Source of the DNA: Platerodrilus igneus
Taxonomy: Eukaryota > Arthropoda > Insecta > Coleoptera > Lycidae
Length of the DNA stretch: 64,000 nt
Assembly (NCBI GenBank): GCA_036346225.1
Contig: JARFIW010001088.1
Span: 2,108,001 to 2,172,000, forward strand
Direction of reading: 5' to 3'
The position numbers were made by a program, and so were the translations under genes. The notes below the pieces were generated by a model that saw only the letters and a program-made list of their open reading frames with translations, was not told where the DNA came from and searched no databases. Of this stretch, positions 13,601 to 28,600 are shown in pieces (position 1 is the first letter of the stretch; each line of letters opens with the position of its first letter).

Positions 13601-16600
13601 AATACTAAAAAAAGTGAAGTCAATATGTATAATAATAGATCACGACATGTTAAACCAACATATACTGGGTGTAACAAACTAAGTGTAAAACATTTCAGGG
13701 GATGATTCCTCATCGTAAAAGAGATAGGGTCTTTCATATAAAGAAACTTCATTGGAGCATCCCTTGTTAAGATACAGCCCCTTAAAGTGGGTACATAAAA
13801 GTTGTTTTTCATTTTTTTTACAAACACTAAAAAGTTCAAAATTGAAATTAAGGTGACATTTTTTACTATCAAAAATACACTTACTCGATAATTTATTTGG
13901 TTTACCATATAGTTGTAAGGGGAGGAAAACGCAACCTCTAAAATTTATTTCCAATGTAACTGTTTCTCTTATTATTTGTTTGCCACTTAAAAATTTATTT
14001 CCAATAGCTTATTTCATTCTAAACAAAAAATGTCTCTTGAATTTATTGCCCAAAATTAACCAGTTTGTAGAAAAAAATTATTTTACAAACAACTACAGAG
14101 ATACATCGTCATAAGATGAAGATGCGAAACTTATTTGTCTAGTAGGCCGCTATTAGTGATAGTGACAATTAAATTGTTATCACGCTGTCAGTTTGTAAAT
14201 TTTTGAAATTGAATTAATAATTGTGTGTCGTTGTTCTGTTCTTAATTTGTTAGTTTAATAATTCACTTGTTATTAAAATGGCATACACAAATGCGGAAAT
14301 GGCTGATATGCATTACGTTTATGGTCTGTCGCAGGGCAATGGGTTAGAAGATTGTAGAAGGTATGCTGAAATGTATCCTCAAGGGCAGCTTCCTTTGCGT
14401 AGAATATGGTTCATTCGAAAAAAGAACGCAGGATTGTGGTCGCCATCGAGAAATTAGAACACCACAGCTTGAAGAAGCAGTACTTAATTTGGTTGAAGAA
14501 CAACCCACTAGCAGTACTAAAAAGATTGCTTTCGAGTTAAATGTTGATCATATGACCGTATTTCAAATTTAAAAGGAACAACTCTTATACCCCTACCATC
14601 TACAACGAGTACAGGCACTGTTACCGCGAGATTTTCCTAACCGTCTTGAATTTTCCAATTGGATGCTGGAAGTGATTAGAAGAAATCCTGACTTTCTGAA
14701 GACGATCGAATTCCAGATGAATGTACTTTTTCTCGGGACAAGATTATTAATTTTCATAATAACCACATATGAGCTGATGAAAACCCTCGCGCTATTGTCC
14801 AAGCTAACCATCAAGAACATTATTGTCTTAACGTGTGGGTTGGAGTTATTGGGGATTATTTAATTGGCCCTCATTTTCTACCTCCTCGATTAAATGGTGA
14901 GGCATACACTCAATTTTTAAGAGAAGTGCATCCAGTACTGCTGGAGGAAGTTCCTTGTGGTATCAGAAGGGTTATGTTTTTTATGCATGATGGGGCTCCC
15001 GCCCATTTTAGTCAAGCAGCACATCAGCATTTAACTCAAACATATGCAAATCATTGGATAGGTGGAAAAGGACCACAGAATTGACCCGCTCGATTCCCGG
15101 ATTTGAATCCTCTCAATTTCTCTACTTGAGGCCATTTACAGAGTTTGGTTTATCCTACTCCTGTTCGCGATGTAAAGGACTTAAGAAACCGCAGCATTGA
15201 TGCGTGCAGGGTAATTAGAGAGACTCCAGGAATATTTGAGCAAATACGTGGCTCAATGCGCCGACGTCTAGACGCATGTGTAATGACTGAAGGTGGACAT
15301 ATTGAACATTTACTATGATTTCTACATGTTGTATGTTTTGTTTTTAATAAAATAGTTTTGTTTATTCATCTTTAATCATACTTTGATGCAGTAGTAACTA
15401 CAAAATAACAATAATAATCCAGTTCGCATTTATGACGATGTATCTCTGTAGTTGTTCGTAAAATAATTTTTTTCTGCAAACTGCTTAATTTTGGGCAAAA
15501 AATTCAAGAGACATTTTTTATTTAGAATGAAATAAGCTATTGGAAATAAATTTTAGGAGTTGCGTTTTCCACCCTTTACAACCATGGCGTAAACCAAATA
15601 AATTACTGAGTAATTGTATTTTTGATAGTAAAAAATGTCACCTTAATTTCAATTTTGTAACTTTTTAGTGTTTGTAAAAAAATGAAGAACAAATTTTATA
15701 TACCCCCTTTAAGGGGCTGTATCTTAACAAGGGATGCTCCAATAAAGTTTATTTACATGAAAGACCCTATCGCTTTTACGATGAGGAATTACCCCCTGAA
15801 ATGTTTTACACTTATTTTGTTACACCCGGTGTATCGTAAAATCAAGATCCTCTTAATTTTTAGAAATAAATTATATGCAAAATAGTACTATAAGTAAGCA
15901 GCACCAGTTAGCCTACAGATGAAAGTACTATTCTAAAAATTTTTGGTCATTAAGAAATTGCTGCATTGCAGAAGAAAATGTTTGTTTCGATGAATATCCT
16001 ATATGTTATATTTTATTATAAAATGTGATCATAATAATGCTACATCCATTTAGATTTAGATAGTGTTATTATGTAATTGACTTTGGTAGAATTTGATCGT
16101 GAAATCTTAAAAGATATGCTCTAGTATGCAAGATATATTGAAACTGCCTATTAAATTTGCATTGCAAAGGTTAATTTTTTAATTTCTTTGTATCTATATT
16201 ATATAAAAATTAAATGCTTCCTGTATGTTAATGATGTACATATGTTTTTCAATATTTTCAGCAAAATAATGATAAAATATGGAAAAATTAGAAAATATGT
16301 GCTTTTTAATATTAATATTTGATTTTATTTAATGGTATACCACCAAACTAATAAACAAATATTTTTGATAAAAAAACAAAACTCCTAAAGTCCATGTACT
16401 ACTGCTAAACCAATAAAAATTAAAATGGTTCCAATACCATAAGTTTATACTCTAGTTTAAAGAATGTCAATAAGTTTTCCACAAGAAACAACAGATATTT
16501 TTGGACAGTTATTTTAATATCATAATTTTTCTATTAATATTTTCATCTTCAGTTGTGAAAAGCAAAATTTGTTATATTAGAACAAACTTTTATGAAAAAC

Positions 16601-19600
16601 ATTCCATTTAAGGAACGGAAACATAGATGGCCAAGAAGAAAAGATAAAAATCAAAAGTTTTAAGCCCAAACTTCACCCCTCACTGTATGAACTAGTTAAG
16701 GAGCCTTGCATGTTTTGAAGAGTAAGTGAATTGCAAAATATGATGCATGCAGAATAAACACACCTTTGTAATCTTAAACAAAGGTTCGTTCTTTTTTAAA
16801 AATTAAAGAATGCATATAAACAGTAGATAAACCCGGGACTTTATCAGTAGTCTAATTATGTTCAGATAATACCCTACAAAGTGGACCAGTTTCAATTTTA
16901 GGGGTGCATTGGTTTCCAGACTGACAACCTTCTGTTCGAAATAATCATGTTCTGGAGCACAAAGTCGATAGCAGCATTTTATGGCATACAAGGAAGTAAT
17001 AGTCAATCACTCATAAGGTACTAATAAAAAAAGATTCTAAAACAATACCAGAGGCGTTTATAAATAAATAATTGAAATTTAATGCATGAACAGACAAAAC
17101 GTACCTATAGTACATTTGTGTGTTTAGATTAAGCTTTTAGTTAAGTATATTTGCGATATATTTGATTTTTAATACTTGCTCAAGACTGTGTTATGTATTT
17201 GTAATGGAAACATAAGTGCGCTATATAGTTAGAAATAAGTTGTGTATAATAGTGGAAAGACATGTTTATAATGGTTTCATTTTTCCATTATTGTAACAAT
17301 ATAGTTACCGTTTTGCTGTAATAAATTGTTTTATGATTACCTAGAAGCATGAATGAATATTTCAGGTCATTTAACAGTTGCTTTTAGGAACCTTCTATAC
17401 AGTTAGTAGTTTTAAATAGGTCTATGTGTTGTTAGGGTTCATGTTTGTTTTATGTTTAAAGTAATAATATCTTTAATTTTTTCAGATTTTGGGAACCTCT
17501 TGTTAATCTTTTTCTAAAGCTTTTCCCCAGCAACCCTGCAAGATTAGGTGATGTTCAATGTATTTTCCGATCAAGACATATTTCATACCCGATAGCATTC
17601 TGGGACCCTATTCAAACACTTACACAACCCGTCCCATTGAGTTAGTCGACAACAACTTTGTTAGTACAGTCGAGGTTTTTGGTATTTTACCGAAATAGGA
17701 TTTTTAGCAGGGTACTACGCCAAGTTTTCCTGTGGATTACCCGCTAGATATTATGGAAGCCAGTTTGTAACAGGTAGATTCATATACAAATTCAATCGCA
17801 ATAAGTTACTGCATTAAAAAGACAAGTTACTAGCAACTAAAGATTATGCCACGTAAATAATGATGGTTATTTATCTTGAGTTTCAAATGAGACAATAAAT
17901 GAACAGTACACTTCTTCAAAGAAGACTAGCAGGATTAATAAATAACCACTTACTTTTCCATAGCATATCATAAATAATAATTTTGCAGTATAATTACCCT
18001 TTCATACATGTCAAAAAATCAATTAACATGCCCTCAAATGTAGAACCATCATTTACATCAAAAACTGACAACAGCTATAACTTATCATCATATTTCATCT
18101 ATTTAATACAATTATTTTTCTGTAATTACTAGTGACAAAAATAAAGCAGTTACTAATTTGTTTTTCAGAGAAAGAAAAAAAAGTTCTTCATCACTGCATA
18201 ATAAAAACACGACTACATCAGTTTTAGTACAACGACCTTATTCGCTAATACAAATTTTTATTTTAACTTTTCTTACGTCCCGAGTTTATTAAATGATACA
18301 TACGAGTAAGATTATTTTAATTTTTAAATTGTAATTTACTTAAAACATATAATAAAATTTGTCCAAATGAAAGATAATTACTGGTAACACCAATAGAGAA
18401 ATTAAGAAATCAACATATTTATCTATTTTACATTGGTCCATACCACTTGCTGCGGCTAATCATCAGTTGCAAGAGAATATTGTTCACCTGGAAATTTTTT
18501 ATTTTGTGGAATGTTTGCTGTTCTAAATAAATTGTAGTTCAAGCAATCTAAAATCCAATTTATGCCATAGATGTGATTAATAGGCATAACATAAACCAAT
18601 ATTTTTCTCCTTTTCTATCTTCACAAATTTCACGCGTTAAGTTGGTTAAAAATTCAACATTGCCGACTACTCTAACAACCTTTTCCATGTGCTACATGGG
18701 CAGCTTTTTGTAGCGCTAATATTGTTATTACACAAGAAATTTGGGATTTTCGTTTATTGTCCATTTTTATGCTACGGGCCGATTGATGCATTAAAAAATG
18801 TAGGATCTCTACATTTTGCGGAATCAACCACCCGAACGCAATAACCACCGATGTGGGTTGTTTGCAGAAATTGATTTTTCTGGTGGTGTTTATTCTAATC
18901 CAAACATATGATGGACGACATTTAAAGTCACATCCATTTAGTAGCGCATCCTTAAGGGTGATTTGCATGATCTAGGTCAGGGGTCTTTTTAATTTTTCAT
19001 CTTCTACTATACATAGAATGAGCAAAATCAACTTTTTTTAGTGCCAATGCGGTTTGGAATATCTAAATTATCACTTACTTAATTTATTGTAAACAACTTT
19101 TCTGGCTTTACTGTTCCTAACACTCCGCCTCATCCCGATGTGGCCATTGTACAATAGCACCGTTAAAAGTTAAATGTTTTCGTTTTTAAATGCAAGTGGT
19201 AATGATAATATTACTTCTTTAATAAATAACTTGTAATTTCTACTTTCTTGTGATATAATAACACAGTTTGAAACACGAGAACTTTTTATTAACCAATCAT
19301 ACCACTCTGAATAATTCCAATAAAAATCGATAATATTGTTACCGCTAATCGTGCTTCATAAATATTGATGATACACGTGGGATTTTAAATTGTTTGAACT
19401 ATAGTAACTTTTAATACGGGAGGCTGTTTTAATTTTTCATTCGAAAAGGGGTATAAAATTTGACAAACATGTAAGGCTTTATAGGTTGCCAAAATGCCAT
19501 TTCTGGGAATGGAATATGGGAACATGAGTTACATGCATCCTCAATTTTGTCATGGAGACTGAATTAACGTATATTGTACAGAAACTTATTTTGCAACAAT

Positions 19601-22600
19601 AGTTCTTTATTATTAACTGATTACACAGGCCTTCTTTTTACTCATAACTACACTGAAATTCTAATGTACCAAGGACAATTTATTTCAGCTAATCGCTAAC
19701 AGTACTAGCTTCCTTAAAGTGGCAATACTATAGTAGAAATCACAAAAGAATGCATTTACGTCATCAACCGTATTCGTATGTATCAAAATTAGTCAAATGA
19801 ATGTAAACTAAGGTTAGGTATGTTTTATTAAAAATGACATCTATACAGAAACCATGCTATTTAATTTAAAGACTTCTATTAACATAACTGTAATGCAGCA
19901 GCTTACTTTTCTCCTTCTTTACTTCTAATAAATTCTACAACATATGTCGCTACTAGCTACTTTGCTCAAAACGCATGCACATATATTCTTTTTTCTCTTA
20001 CGTTTTAATTACGTCAATTGTACATGCTGAAGTACATCCTGAACTGAATCGTAAATTAATGACGTGATTGCATTCTTACGTGAGTTCTACTATATCTTCT
20101 TAATTAATACTCGATGCACTTATGATTAACAATCGAAGCACTATTAATTTATTAATTACAAACTGTTAATTTATGTGAACAACTAACTCTGATAATTTAT
20201 ATATTACATAGAGTATAACACAATCTAATTCATAACATGACTTTATAGCTAGTACTCTGATCAAAATATGAATGAAACCAATTAATACCAGTGAAGCACC
20301 CCATTATATATTTAATTCAATTAATTTCCAATGTTATAAATATAAAAGAGAAGCCCTTGATTTATTCAAATTAGCTTCCAGAAAGTTCCTTTACGCTTTA
20401 TAATGCCACAAATGCACCCTCTTATACTTGCTACTCATCTTTTGTGTATAAAGATACCGCCTGGTTTCAAATTTATTGTTCCAAAGAGTAGACTTCCTAA
20501 TGATTTGTAATAATGTATTAATTAAGCAAAAGCTCGTTAATTACACTTAAACAGATATATTACAGTAATGGCATCTTCAATTTATCATTACAAATAATGC
20601 TATGATGTTAACTAGCTTTAGCAAGTGAAACAGTAAATGTTGTTTGTCTGCTGTATATCTCATAAATATTACCCTTACTTCGTACCTTGGCCCTATTAAT
20701 AGGGTCTGATTGTAAGTTAGGCATGAAAATAAAATAACATCCTAGATATAAGTAACTCATATATAAATTACGAAGAACTTTACTTATGTTAAGGTTTAAG
20801 TCGATAAAAAATCCAAGTAACATTACACTTTTTTACCTGCAGCAGATTCACCAAATTCACCAAAATAATTTATGAAATAAGTATATGAATTCAAAAGAAT
20901 TTAAACACAGTACTCTGTGTTGACCATGTTTAAATATAATATGTTGTTGACCATGAAGCTGGCCATTCTTTTACTTCCATAATGAGCTACTGAAAGTTTC
21001 TAGGGTCATATTCAGAGTTGCAGAGCTTGATCTTGATACAATAGTTATATTATCTGCATAGTTTATGCGAATAGAATTTAATAAAGTTCATCGGCAGCTT
21101 ATGTAATTAATATTTATTTAATGGTAGATGTCTTTGCATAAAGACAAAAAATAGTAATAATTCGAGTATATAATACTTACACACAAATTTGTAGCTTATT
21201 TCTAAGAAAAGATTTCAATTTATACAAAGACAATAAAATACGTCAATGTCCAATAAATATAAATTATGGTACTTAGATAATCTAGTCGTTATGAATATTT
21301 CATTTGCGTAAGTGGTTATATAAAACTTGTGATAAAAAAAGATGTGAATTCTTAAAGTTATATTTGTAAAAGTTACCTAAGATGAATGAACAATTTTATG
21401 TAATTAGATAAATATGTCCCATTTGAAAACAAGGGAACCCCAACTAACTAACAAGTATATAACGATTACCTGATGTTCATACCACATTGTTTCCTATTCT
21501 GAGCTGACCTACATTTCCCTGAAATTCCCACAGCTTACATCCTTCATTATTGTGTGCAATAGCCTAATCTAGATCTATCTATAACCTCTTCTTTTTTCCT
21601 TTCTCTGCTTCTAATATATCCCTCATGCCTGTATCCTATCGTCCTATCTCTCATATTTTTTACTGTTTACGTTCCATGTAGTTTTTCTTTTCCTGCCATT
21701 TTTGGTATCTCTTTGTTCTTAACATTGTTTGTTCATGATATCTTCACCATACATCTGTAGCACCACATTTTAAAAGCTTTTCTTTTTCCTGTCTGTTTCT
21801 CTTGCTGTCCACGTTTCACAGGCATAAAGTGTTACGCTCTACACATATGCTTTCAACAATTTTTTCCTTGTTTCTATGTTTGTTGTCTTCGAACATAGCA
21901 GTTACTTTCTCTTGTTAAATGCAGCATGGCCTTATGCTAATCTTTTTTTATATATCTTTTCCACTTTTTCCATCTGGCGATGCTTGGTTTTCTTGTAAAT
22001 CCTTTAGCTGTAGTAAAGAAAGGCGATGGTAGTAATAGATTATGTTTGGATGCGAGGAAAATAAATCAGCATACAAAGCTTCAATATAGTTGTCCACCCT
22101 CAATGGACAGTATTTTGGCAAGATTAGGCAGTAAGAAAGTCTTTTCAAAAATCGATCTAAAAAATTCGTTCGGGTTTATTCCACTTTCAAAAGAATCAAA
22201 GAAATATACGAGATTTTCGGTAGAAGGATGGATTTATCAGTTCAAAGTTGTCCCGTTTGGTTTGTCTACAAGTACCATGGCCCAAGTTAAGGATATGCAG
22301 TACATTTTGGGACCATACGAGAAATTCTGTATCCACTATATGGATGATACCCTAATATCTAGTGAAAATACGCCACATCACTTTGTGAATTTAGAGTGAA
22401 TTTTACTCGAACTGAATCTAGCAGGGTTGAAATTAAATTTTGAAAAATGCGAGTTCTTCCAGCACCAAGTGAGTTTTTTAACTAAGACTATCTGAGCAAT
22501 TTGGTATGTAGAAAGAAACGAAACAGGCATATTCTAATCATAATTGACGTCTTTTCAAAATATACGAGGTTGTCTCCTACAAAAGATTGTAACACTTTAG

Positions 22601-25600
22601 GGACCATAGAGAAATTAGAGCAATTTATCCAGGAAGTGGAAAAAATCATTTTGGCCGATAATGCCATATACTTCAACAATGCAAGATTCATCTCTCACTG
22701 GGAAGAGATAGGATTCGTCTTCTGCAGCATCCGGCATTCGCAAGGTAATCCAGAGGAAAGATTCATACAAGAGACATGCTAATTTCTAAGAATGGTGGCA
22801 TTTCAATATAACACAAGTTGGGAAAATAATCATACACCTCATGTGGTTACTGAGAAATCTCAATCTCCTATTGCATTTGCATTAATGAAAAATGTTTATC
22901 CGGATACACCATGGGATGTCCGACCTGAAGATGAAGAGTTTGAAGTGAAGGCCCAAAGGAGGTTGCAAGTAAGGACAAAAAGGTATGTGAGAAAAATGAA
23001 TGAAAGTATGAAAAGAGAACAACGTACAAAATTGAAGACAAAGTTGCCATTAAAAAGTTGAGAGTGGGAAAAAGACATCTGTATACGTGTGCAAAGTTAC
23101 AGTTGCCATACGTGGGTGCTTATATGATTGAGAGGGTGATAGGGGACACTACCTATGTGCCAAGAGAGGTAGAGTTCGATCATATAAGGGGAAAATTCTA
23201 TATAAATTTAATCTATTCATATAACGAGGATTGATTGAAAGGTATTCCTTTTAAAACAATCTAAGTAGTATAGGTAGTGAGATTCTAGGCCAATTTAAAA
23301 AAAAATTAGCCCACATTTTTTATAACATTAGTAGTATTGCTAGGTAGGTGCTGGGACAACTCCATGAAATTTTATATCCCATATTTTTTAGAGATTGTGA
23401 TAGTTTACAGGAAAATTTGCTACAGTATGATGAAGAATGTACGTAAATGAAAAAAATTCTGTTTGAAATAAAACTTGATGAGACTCTATAAATAGGAGGA
23501 AATATTAAAAACCAAAGGATAGTAATGATAGATTATATGTGATGATAGGATAGAGTTAAGGGAAGTTTAGTTAATTTTAAGATAGAAATTAGATAGATTA
23601 TTAAAGAGAAAGGTCACAACAAAAAAGGATTATGCATGTGTATTGTTTCATAGAAATAGTTGTACATAGTATGTAGTTAAAAATAAAAATAATAAAATTA
23701 CTCATTGATGCTGAAATATGGCGCACAATGTAAACTCTACAAGATTGAATTCGAATTTGGAGGGAACTGATGTAATAATGAGGTTACGCAAGGTCATTGA
23801 GCACCAAATTCTATGAAAAAACATCCAAAAGAGAAGAAAAACTGAGAAAAGTAAAATCTTCCTATTATTAATTTTTTTTACCCTGTATGCTAAACATAAG
23901 CTTATTCCATTAGCACATAAAATAAGATTCTCATATACAATAACACTTTTTAAGAACTCGTACCATTAAAAAAAACGAACCCCAAGCTTAAAGAATACTT
24001 TAGTATTCCTTCATTAACCCATGTATATATTTATCTTCTGAACAATGAAAGCTGTATTGCATTTACTGCAGAATGAAAAGATCGTAAAACAAATATAAAA
24101 TGTAAATACAAAAGCCAATCATTCATCTCAGCTGTGTGTAAATAATTATAGTATACCTTTTAATAACAAGTTTTCACTACATTTACTGTAGAAAGTGTTT
24201 AAAAACGATCAATTTTAAGCATTTATAAAGCAAAGCATATTTTTGGTGTGTAGATATTCTCTAAGAAAACACACTTTAAGAGTACTAAACAACGTGGATC
24301 TATCATTAATAGACGGAATTCGTTAATTTACATCCATCAGCTTTAGGGACATTAAATAAATACGTTTTCAGACTAACTACATTAAGATATCATTTAAAAC
24401 AAACTTTTATTGCAAAACGAGTCTCATGCACTTTTAAAATACTACATAAATTTCAATGGCAAGCTATATCATTTAAAACAAAAGTAATGCATTTGTTCTC
24501 GTTAAAAATGCCACTTTACGAGTTTTAATAAAGTGTACCTTTATTTCAAAGAAATTAATTCCAAAAGGTTTGAGCATTTAATAAAAGAATATGTTGTTTT
24601 TCTGAGAAATGTTTGAAAAGTTATTAAATAAACCAATTATCTCAATCAATAAATAAACGCTCCAATTCAAAGAACGCGTTACTATTGGGAAAGTCACAAC
24701 AAGATAAGATACGTGTTTTAATAGCTCTAAGAGAGAGATAATAACAACGGCTATGCTTTAAAGCATTAGCAAAGAATGGAAGATTTTATGACCACCATAA
24801 CTTTACACAAATAACTCATTAAAACGTGAAATCAGTGTAATGAATACATTATCCATGAATAATCTTCAGAAACATGATCAATGATCTTCGATATAAATAA
24901 TCTTGATACAAGATCAACTGCTGATTTAATCGATTAAAAACAAATGCACTTTGCAAACTGATATTTCTACATCAAGATTAGTTAGAAATGGAAATCTGAA
25001 GCGGAACCAGAAAGCATTTAATGCCATTAACTACACTGAAAATGAGATTTTTATAAGCGCTATTTGATAATACCAACTGCAAGTATGATTTGTTTTTTTT
25101 TTGTAACCTAATAGGTATGAAAATTAACAATAATAAAACTACAGTACTGGTGTGCAAAGGAGGGAAAAATTAATTAAAAACTAGAATACAAATAGGTAAC
25201 AAGAAATTACAAGAGGTTAAGGATTTCTGCTAAATAACGCAAGATGGGAAGAGTGCATAAGATATAAAACAAAGATTAGCACAAGGTCGTGCTACATTTA
25301 ACAAGAAACAGAACTATGTTCAAAGACAACAAACACAGAAACAAGGAAAATATTGCTTAAAACATATGTGGAGCACAGCACTGTACGGCTGTGAAACCTG
25401 AACAGTAGGAGAAGCGGACAGGAAAAAGATAGACGCCTTTGAAATGTAGTGATACAGATGTATAATGAAGAAATCATGGGCAAAGAAAGTTAAGAACAAA
25501 GAGGTACTAGAAATGATAGGCTACATACTAAGGCAAAGAGGGAATAGTGCGGAATATATTAGAAGCAGAGATAGGATAAAAGAGAGAGATACTAAGGCAA

Positions 25601-28600
25601 AGAGGGAATAGTGCGGAATATATTAGAAGCAGAGATAGGATAAAAGAGAGGTAGATGGTAGACCCAGGTTAGATTATTGCACACAGATAGTGAAAGATAT
25701 AGGCTTTGGGAATTTCAGAAAAATGCACAGGCTAGCTCAGAATAGAAATCAATGAAGATACCTGCCCAAGCAATTCCAAGATGGAAAACTTAATGACAAA
25801 AAAAATACTGTACTTAAACCTGATGATTATTATAAGCAACTAAAGCTATTGGTTTTGCAATACTCTCGACTAATGTTAATTATGCGAAAGGATTTACCGC
25901 AAAACTATTAATTCGGCAAATGTCTAAGTGTTAGGGGGGATCCTTGGCATTGCATTTACATTTCCAATGCTCCACCCGAAGATACTACATTGGCCAGGAG
26001 GCAAGTTTTTTGTTGCCTGAAAATTTAGAATTTTGCCGAACCCTTGCCGTTCCAGGCAAGGTAGAGATCTTTAACGTGCGTGACAACACTCACACACGGG
26101 ACCTCCATTTAACCTCTCATCTGAATGAGGGCGTAATTTTTGTGAAAAATGCTCACCTGCCATTTTTCAAGCAGTCGGCCGTGTCGGGATTTGAACCCAG
26201 GACCTTGGGATCCGTAGTCTTACGCTTACTACATTGATCCACGGCGACGCCTGGAAATCCTTGGCAACCACAGGCTGCTTAATTCCTTCACATACCACTG
26301 AATTTTGGTAAAATAGAGCATATAATTAGTAAACAACAGAATGGGAACGGAGCTGTATCTAGGCTATAGGAAATTCAGGGAACTGTATTCTAGCTCAGAA
26401 TAGAAATAAATGAAAATACGTGTCCAACCAGTTTTAAGACGGAAAACCTAGTGACGAAAAAGTAATTGCACTTAAATCTGATGATAATTATAAAACACCT
26501 ACAGGTGTTGGTTTTGAAATATTTTCAAATAATATTGACTCTGGGAGAGGATATATTGGAAAATTATTAATTCGGCAAATGCTCAAGTGTTGGGGGATCT
26601 TGGTAGCCGCAGGCTGCTTAACCGCCTACACATTCTACTAAATATAGGGGGAAATAGAGTATATATTTATAAACAATAGAAGGGGAACCAAACTGCATCT
26701 AACAAAAAAGAGCAGCAACTATGTTCGAAAACAACAAACATAGAAACAAGGAGAAAATTGTTAAAAGCATATGTGTGAAGCACAGCACACTACGTCTATA
26801 AAATAGGGGCAGTAGTTAAAGCAGACAGAAAAATGGTAGAACCCTTTTGAAATTTTGTGCTGCAGATGTATGAGGATGATATCATGGACAAACAAAGTTA
26901 ATAACAAAGAGATTATGGAAATAGTAGGGGAATAAAGATATCTGTGGAAAACAAGAAACAAAAATAAGAGAAATAGAAAGGCAGGATACATTCTACGGCA
27001 TTTTTGGAAAATAGTGCGGGATTTATTAAAGCAGAGATAGGAAAAAAAGAGGTTGAGGTAGACCTAGATCACACTATTACACGCATATAGTGAAAGATGC
27101 AGACTGTAGAAATTTCGGGGAAATGTGCAAGTTAGCTCAGAATAGAAAACAATGAGGGTACGCGTCTAACCAGTTCCAGGACTGAAAGATCTAATGATGA
27201 TGATGCACCTAATAGGATATTTGAGTAAATTAAGCAAGAATAAAATTTTAATTTTATAAAAATTATTTGTTATGGGGATAATTTCCTGCAATTTTGAGGT
27301 TAGAGTTCGAAGCATTGTGATCTTTACTATATTATATGTCCATTCGTTCGTCAATTACACTGACAACTGAGGTAATAAAAGGATATGTAAATTATCCCAA
27401 GAATTTTAAAGAGAACTCACATAGGAGATGTTTGGGTTCTGTACTTGTTAACAAGGATTACGTGAAGATTATTTTATTAAGTAAGCAGCCTTTAGGTAAG
27501 ATTTTCTCTCTAAGTTTGTTTTTATAAGCGTTATTTATATCTGTTGAATGTAAAAAATTCTTTAGATAATGTGTATAAAAGAAGATGTTTTTGAATGCAT
27601 AGAAGACTGTTCATAGATGTTTCTTGAAATTTCTGTGTTTCGTTTCTTTTGATAAAATCTACAACATATTTTCCACTGAACTAGCCAGGCAAGGAAAAGG
27701 ACACATTAAGATAGTAATTTCATATTTTCTATTTCATCCTCATTAATACACTTCGGCTGTGCCCAAGTCACGGCATTATTTGTTTACCCAACAGTATAGG
27801 CATCCCGTCATTATATTTATATTATTATTGACGTGATTAGAGGCCATGGAGGTCATATTACATCATTTTATAAACATCCAACGTCGTAAACCCGAGAATA
27901 TTTGAGAAAATTTAAAAAGTCCAATTGTGTAGATATTTATTTGTGTAGCAAAACGTATTTATGAAAACGCCCAGTATAAGACGTACAATTGCATAAAAAA
28001 AGGCGATTCAAAAAGTTTTCATTCTTATTAACAAATTTAATAACAAAAGAATAATGGTATTGACTATGTTTACTCATATAACAAGAGTTTTAATTGAGTA
28101 ATCAGGAGTTTCATCCACGTTTTATTATGGAAGCATAGTGTTTACAGAAATATGTACAAATGCATGGACACATTCTGAAAGATTTTTATTTTGCAATTAA
28201 TAAAGGGATCGGGCGTTTTTCAAAAGATTGTAAATGTTCAATTTATGTAAAGCCATGTGTATAACTTCCTCATTTCCTCATTTAATAATAAACATAAGTT
28301 AGTAATTCGACGAAAACGTATTCAATAGAAAAAATTGTATTTCTAAGAACATGTTTATTGACCTATACTCTAGAATACGCACCTGCTAAAATAAAACAAA
28401 ATGAATGACGTAAAATAGCTCTGAACGGCGATAAAATTCGTAGAAGCGATACGATAAGATAATGCAAACACTATAATTAAAGTAATACAATCTTGAATAT
28501 TGATAAGATAGATAACATGAATTACTGTATAGCTCGAAGCGACAAAACCATAACTCTTCAAATGTTGCATCACACGCCCTCGAGAATAAACCTATTAGAA

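Larger units (their letters stand above)
13661..15833 (+). mobile_element. Mariner-like transposon with very long terminal inverted repeats
   Basis: A complete element of about 2.17 kb. The left end reads TATACTGGGTGTAACAAA and the right end, reverse-complemented, reads ATACACCGGGTGTAACAAA. The inverted repeats extend inward for more than 400 bp on both sides to the shared motif TTATGACGATGTATCTCTGT. A transposase pseudogene lies between them. A TA dinucleotide flanks both ends, as expected for TA target duplication in this superfamily. It is inserted in intron 3 of EHBP1, opposite to the gene. Confidence 0.85.
21980..23230 (+). mobile_element. Ty3/gypsy retrotransposon relic, RT joined directly to integrase
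   Basis: An internal piece of a gypsy-type element. Reverse transcriptase occupies 21980-22480 and integrase 22501-23230. The RNase H and integrase zinc-finger regions that should lie between are missing. No LTRs were recognised. It belongs to a different lineage from the element at 58-64 kb. Confidence 0.8.
25107..27195 (+). mobile_element. Head-to-tail cluster of chimeric RTE-tail elements
   Basis: Three units of the same pattern follow each other: an RTE-like LINE tail, a 3' UTR-like stretch, then a module called U here (it starts AATTCGGCAAATG and includes TTGGTAGCCGCAGGCTGCTT). Unit 1 is 25107 to about 26340 (U split by a SINE), unit 2 is a shortened copy at 26345-26700, and unit 3 is the tail at 26700-27195. 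All have stops and are non-coding now. Confidence 0.7.

Noticed and set aside
13582..13954. Two overlapping minus-strand frames, and a plus-strand frame at 15682-15885
   Set aside because: They lie in the inverted repeats of the mariner-like element and mirror each other.
25944..26237. 97-codon open frame, and a similar 149-codon frame at 33963-34412 minus
   Set aside because: Both simply read through the SINE body; the shared peptide reflects shared repeat DNA, not a gene.
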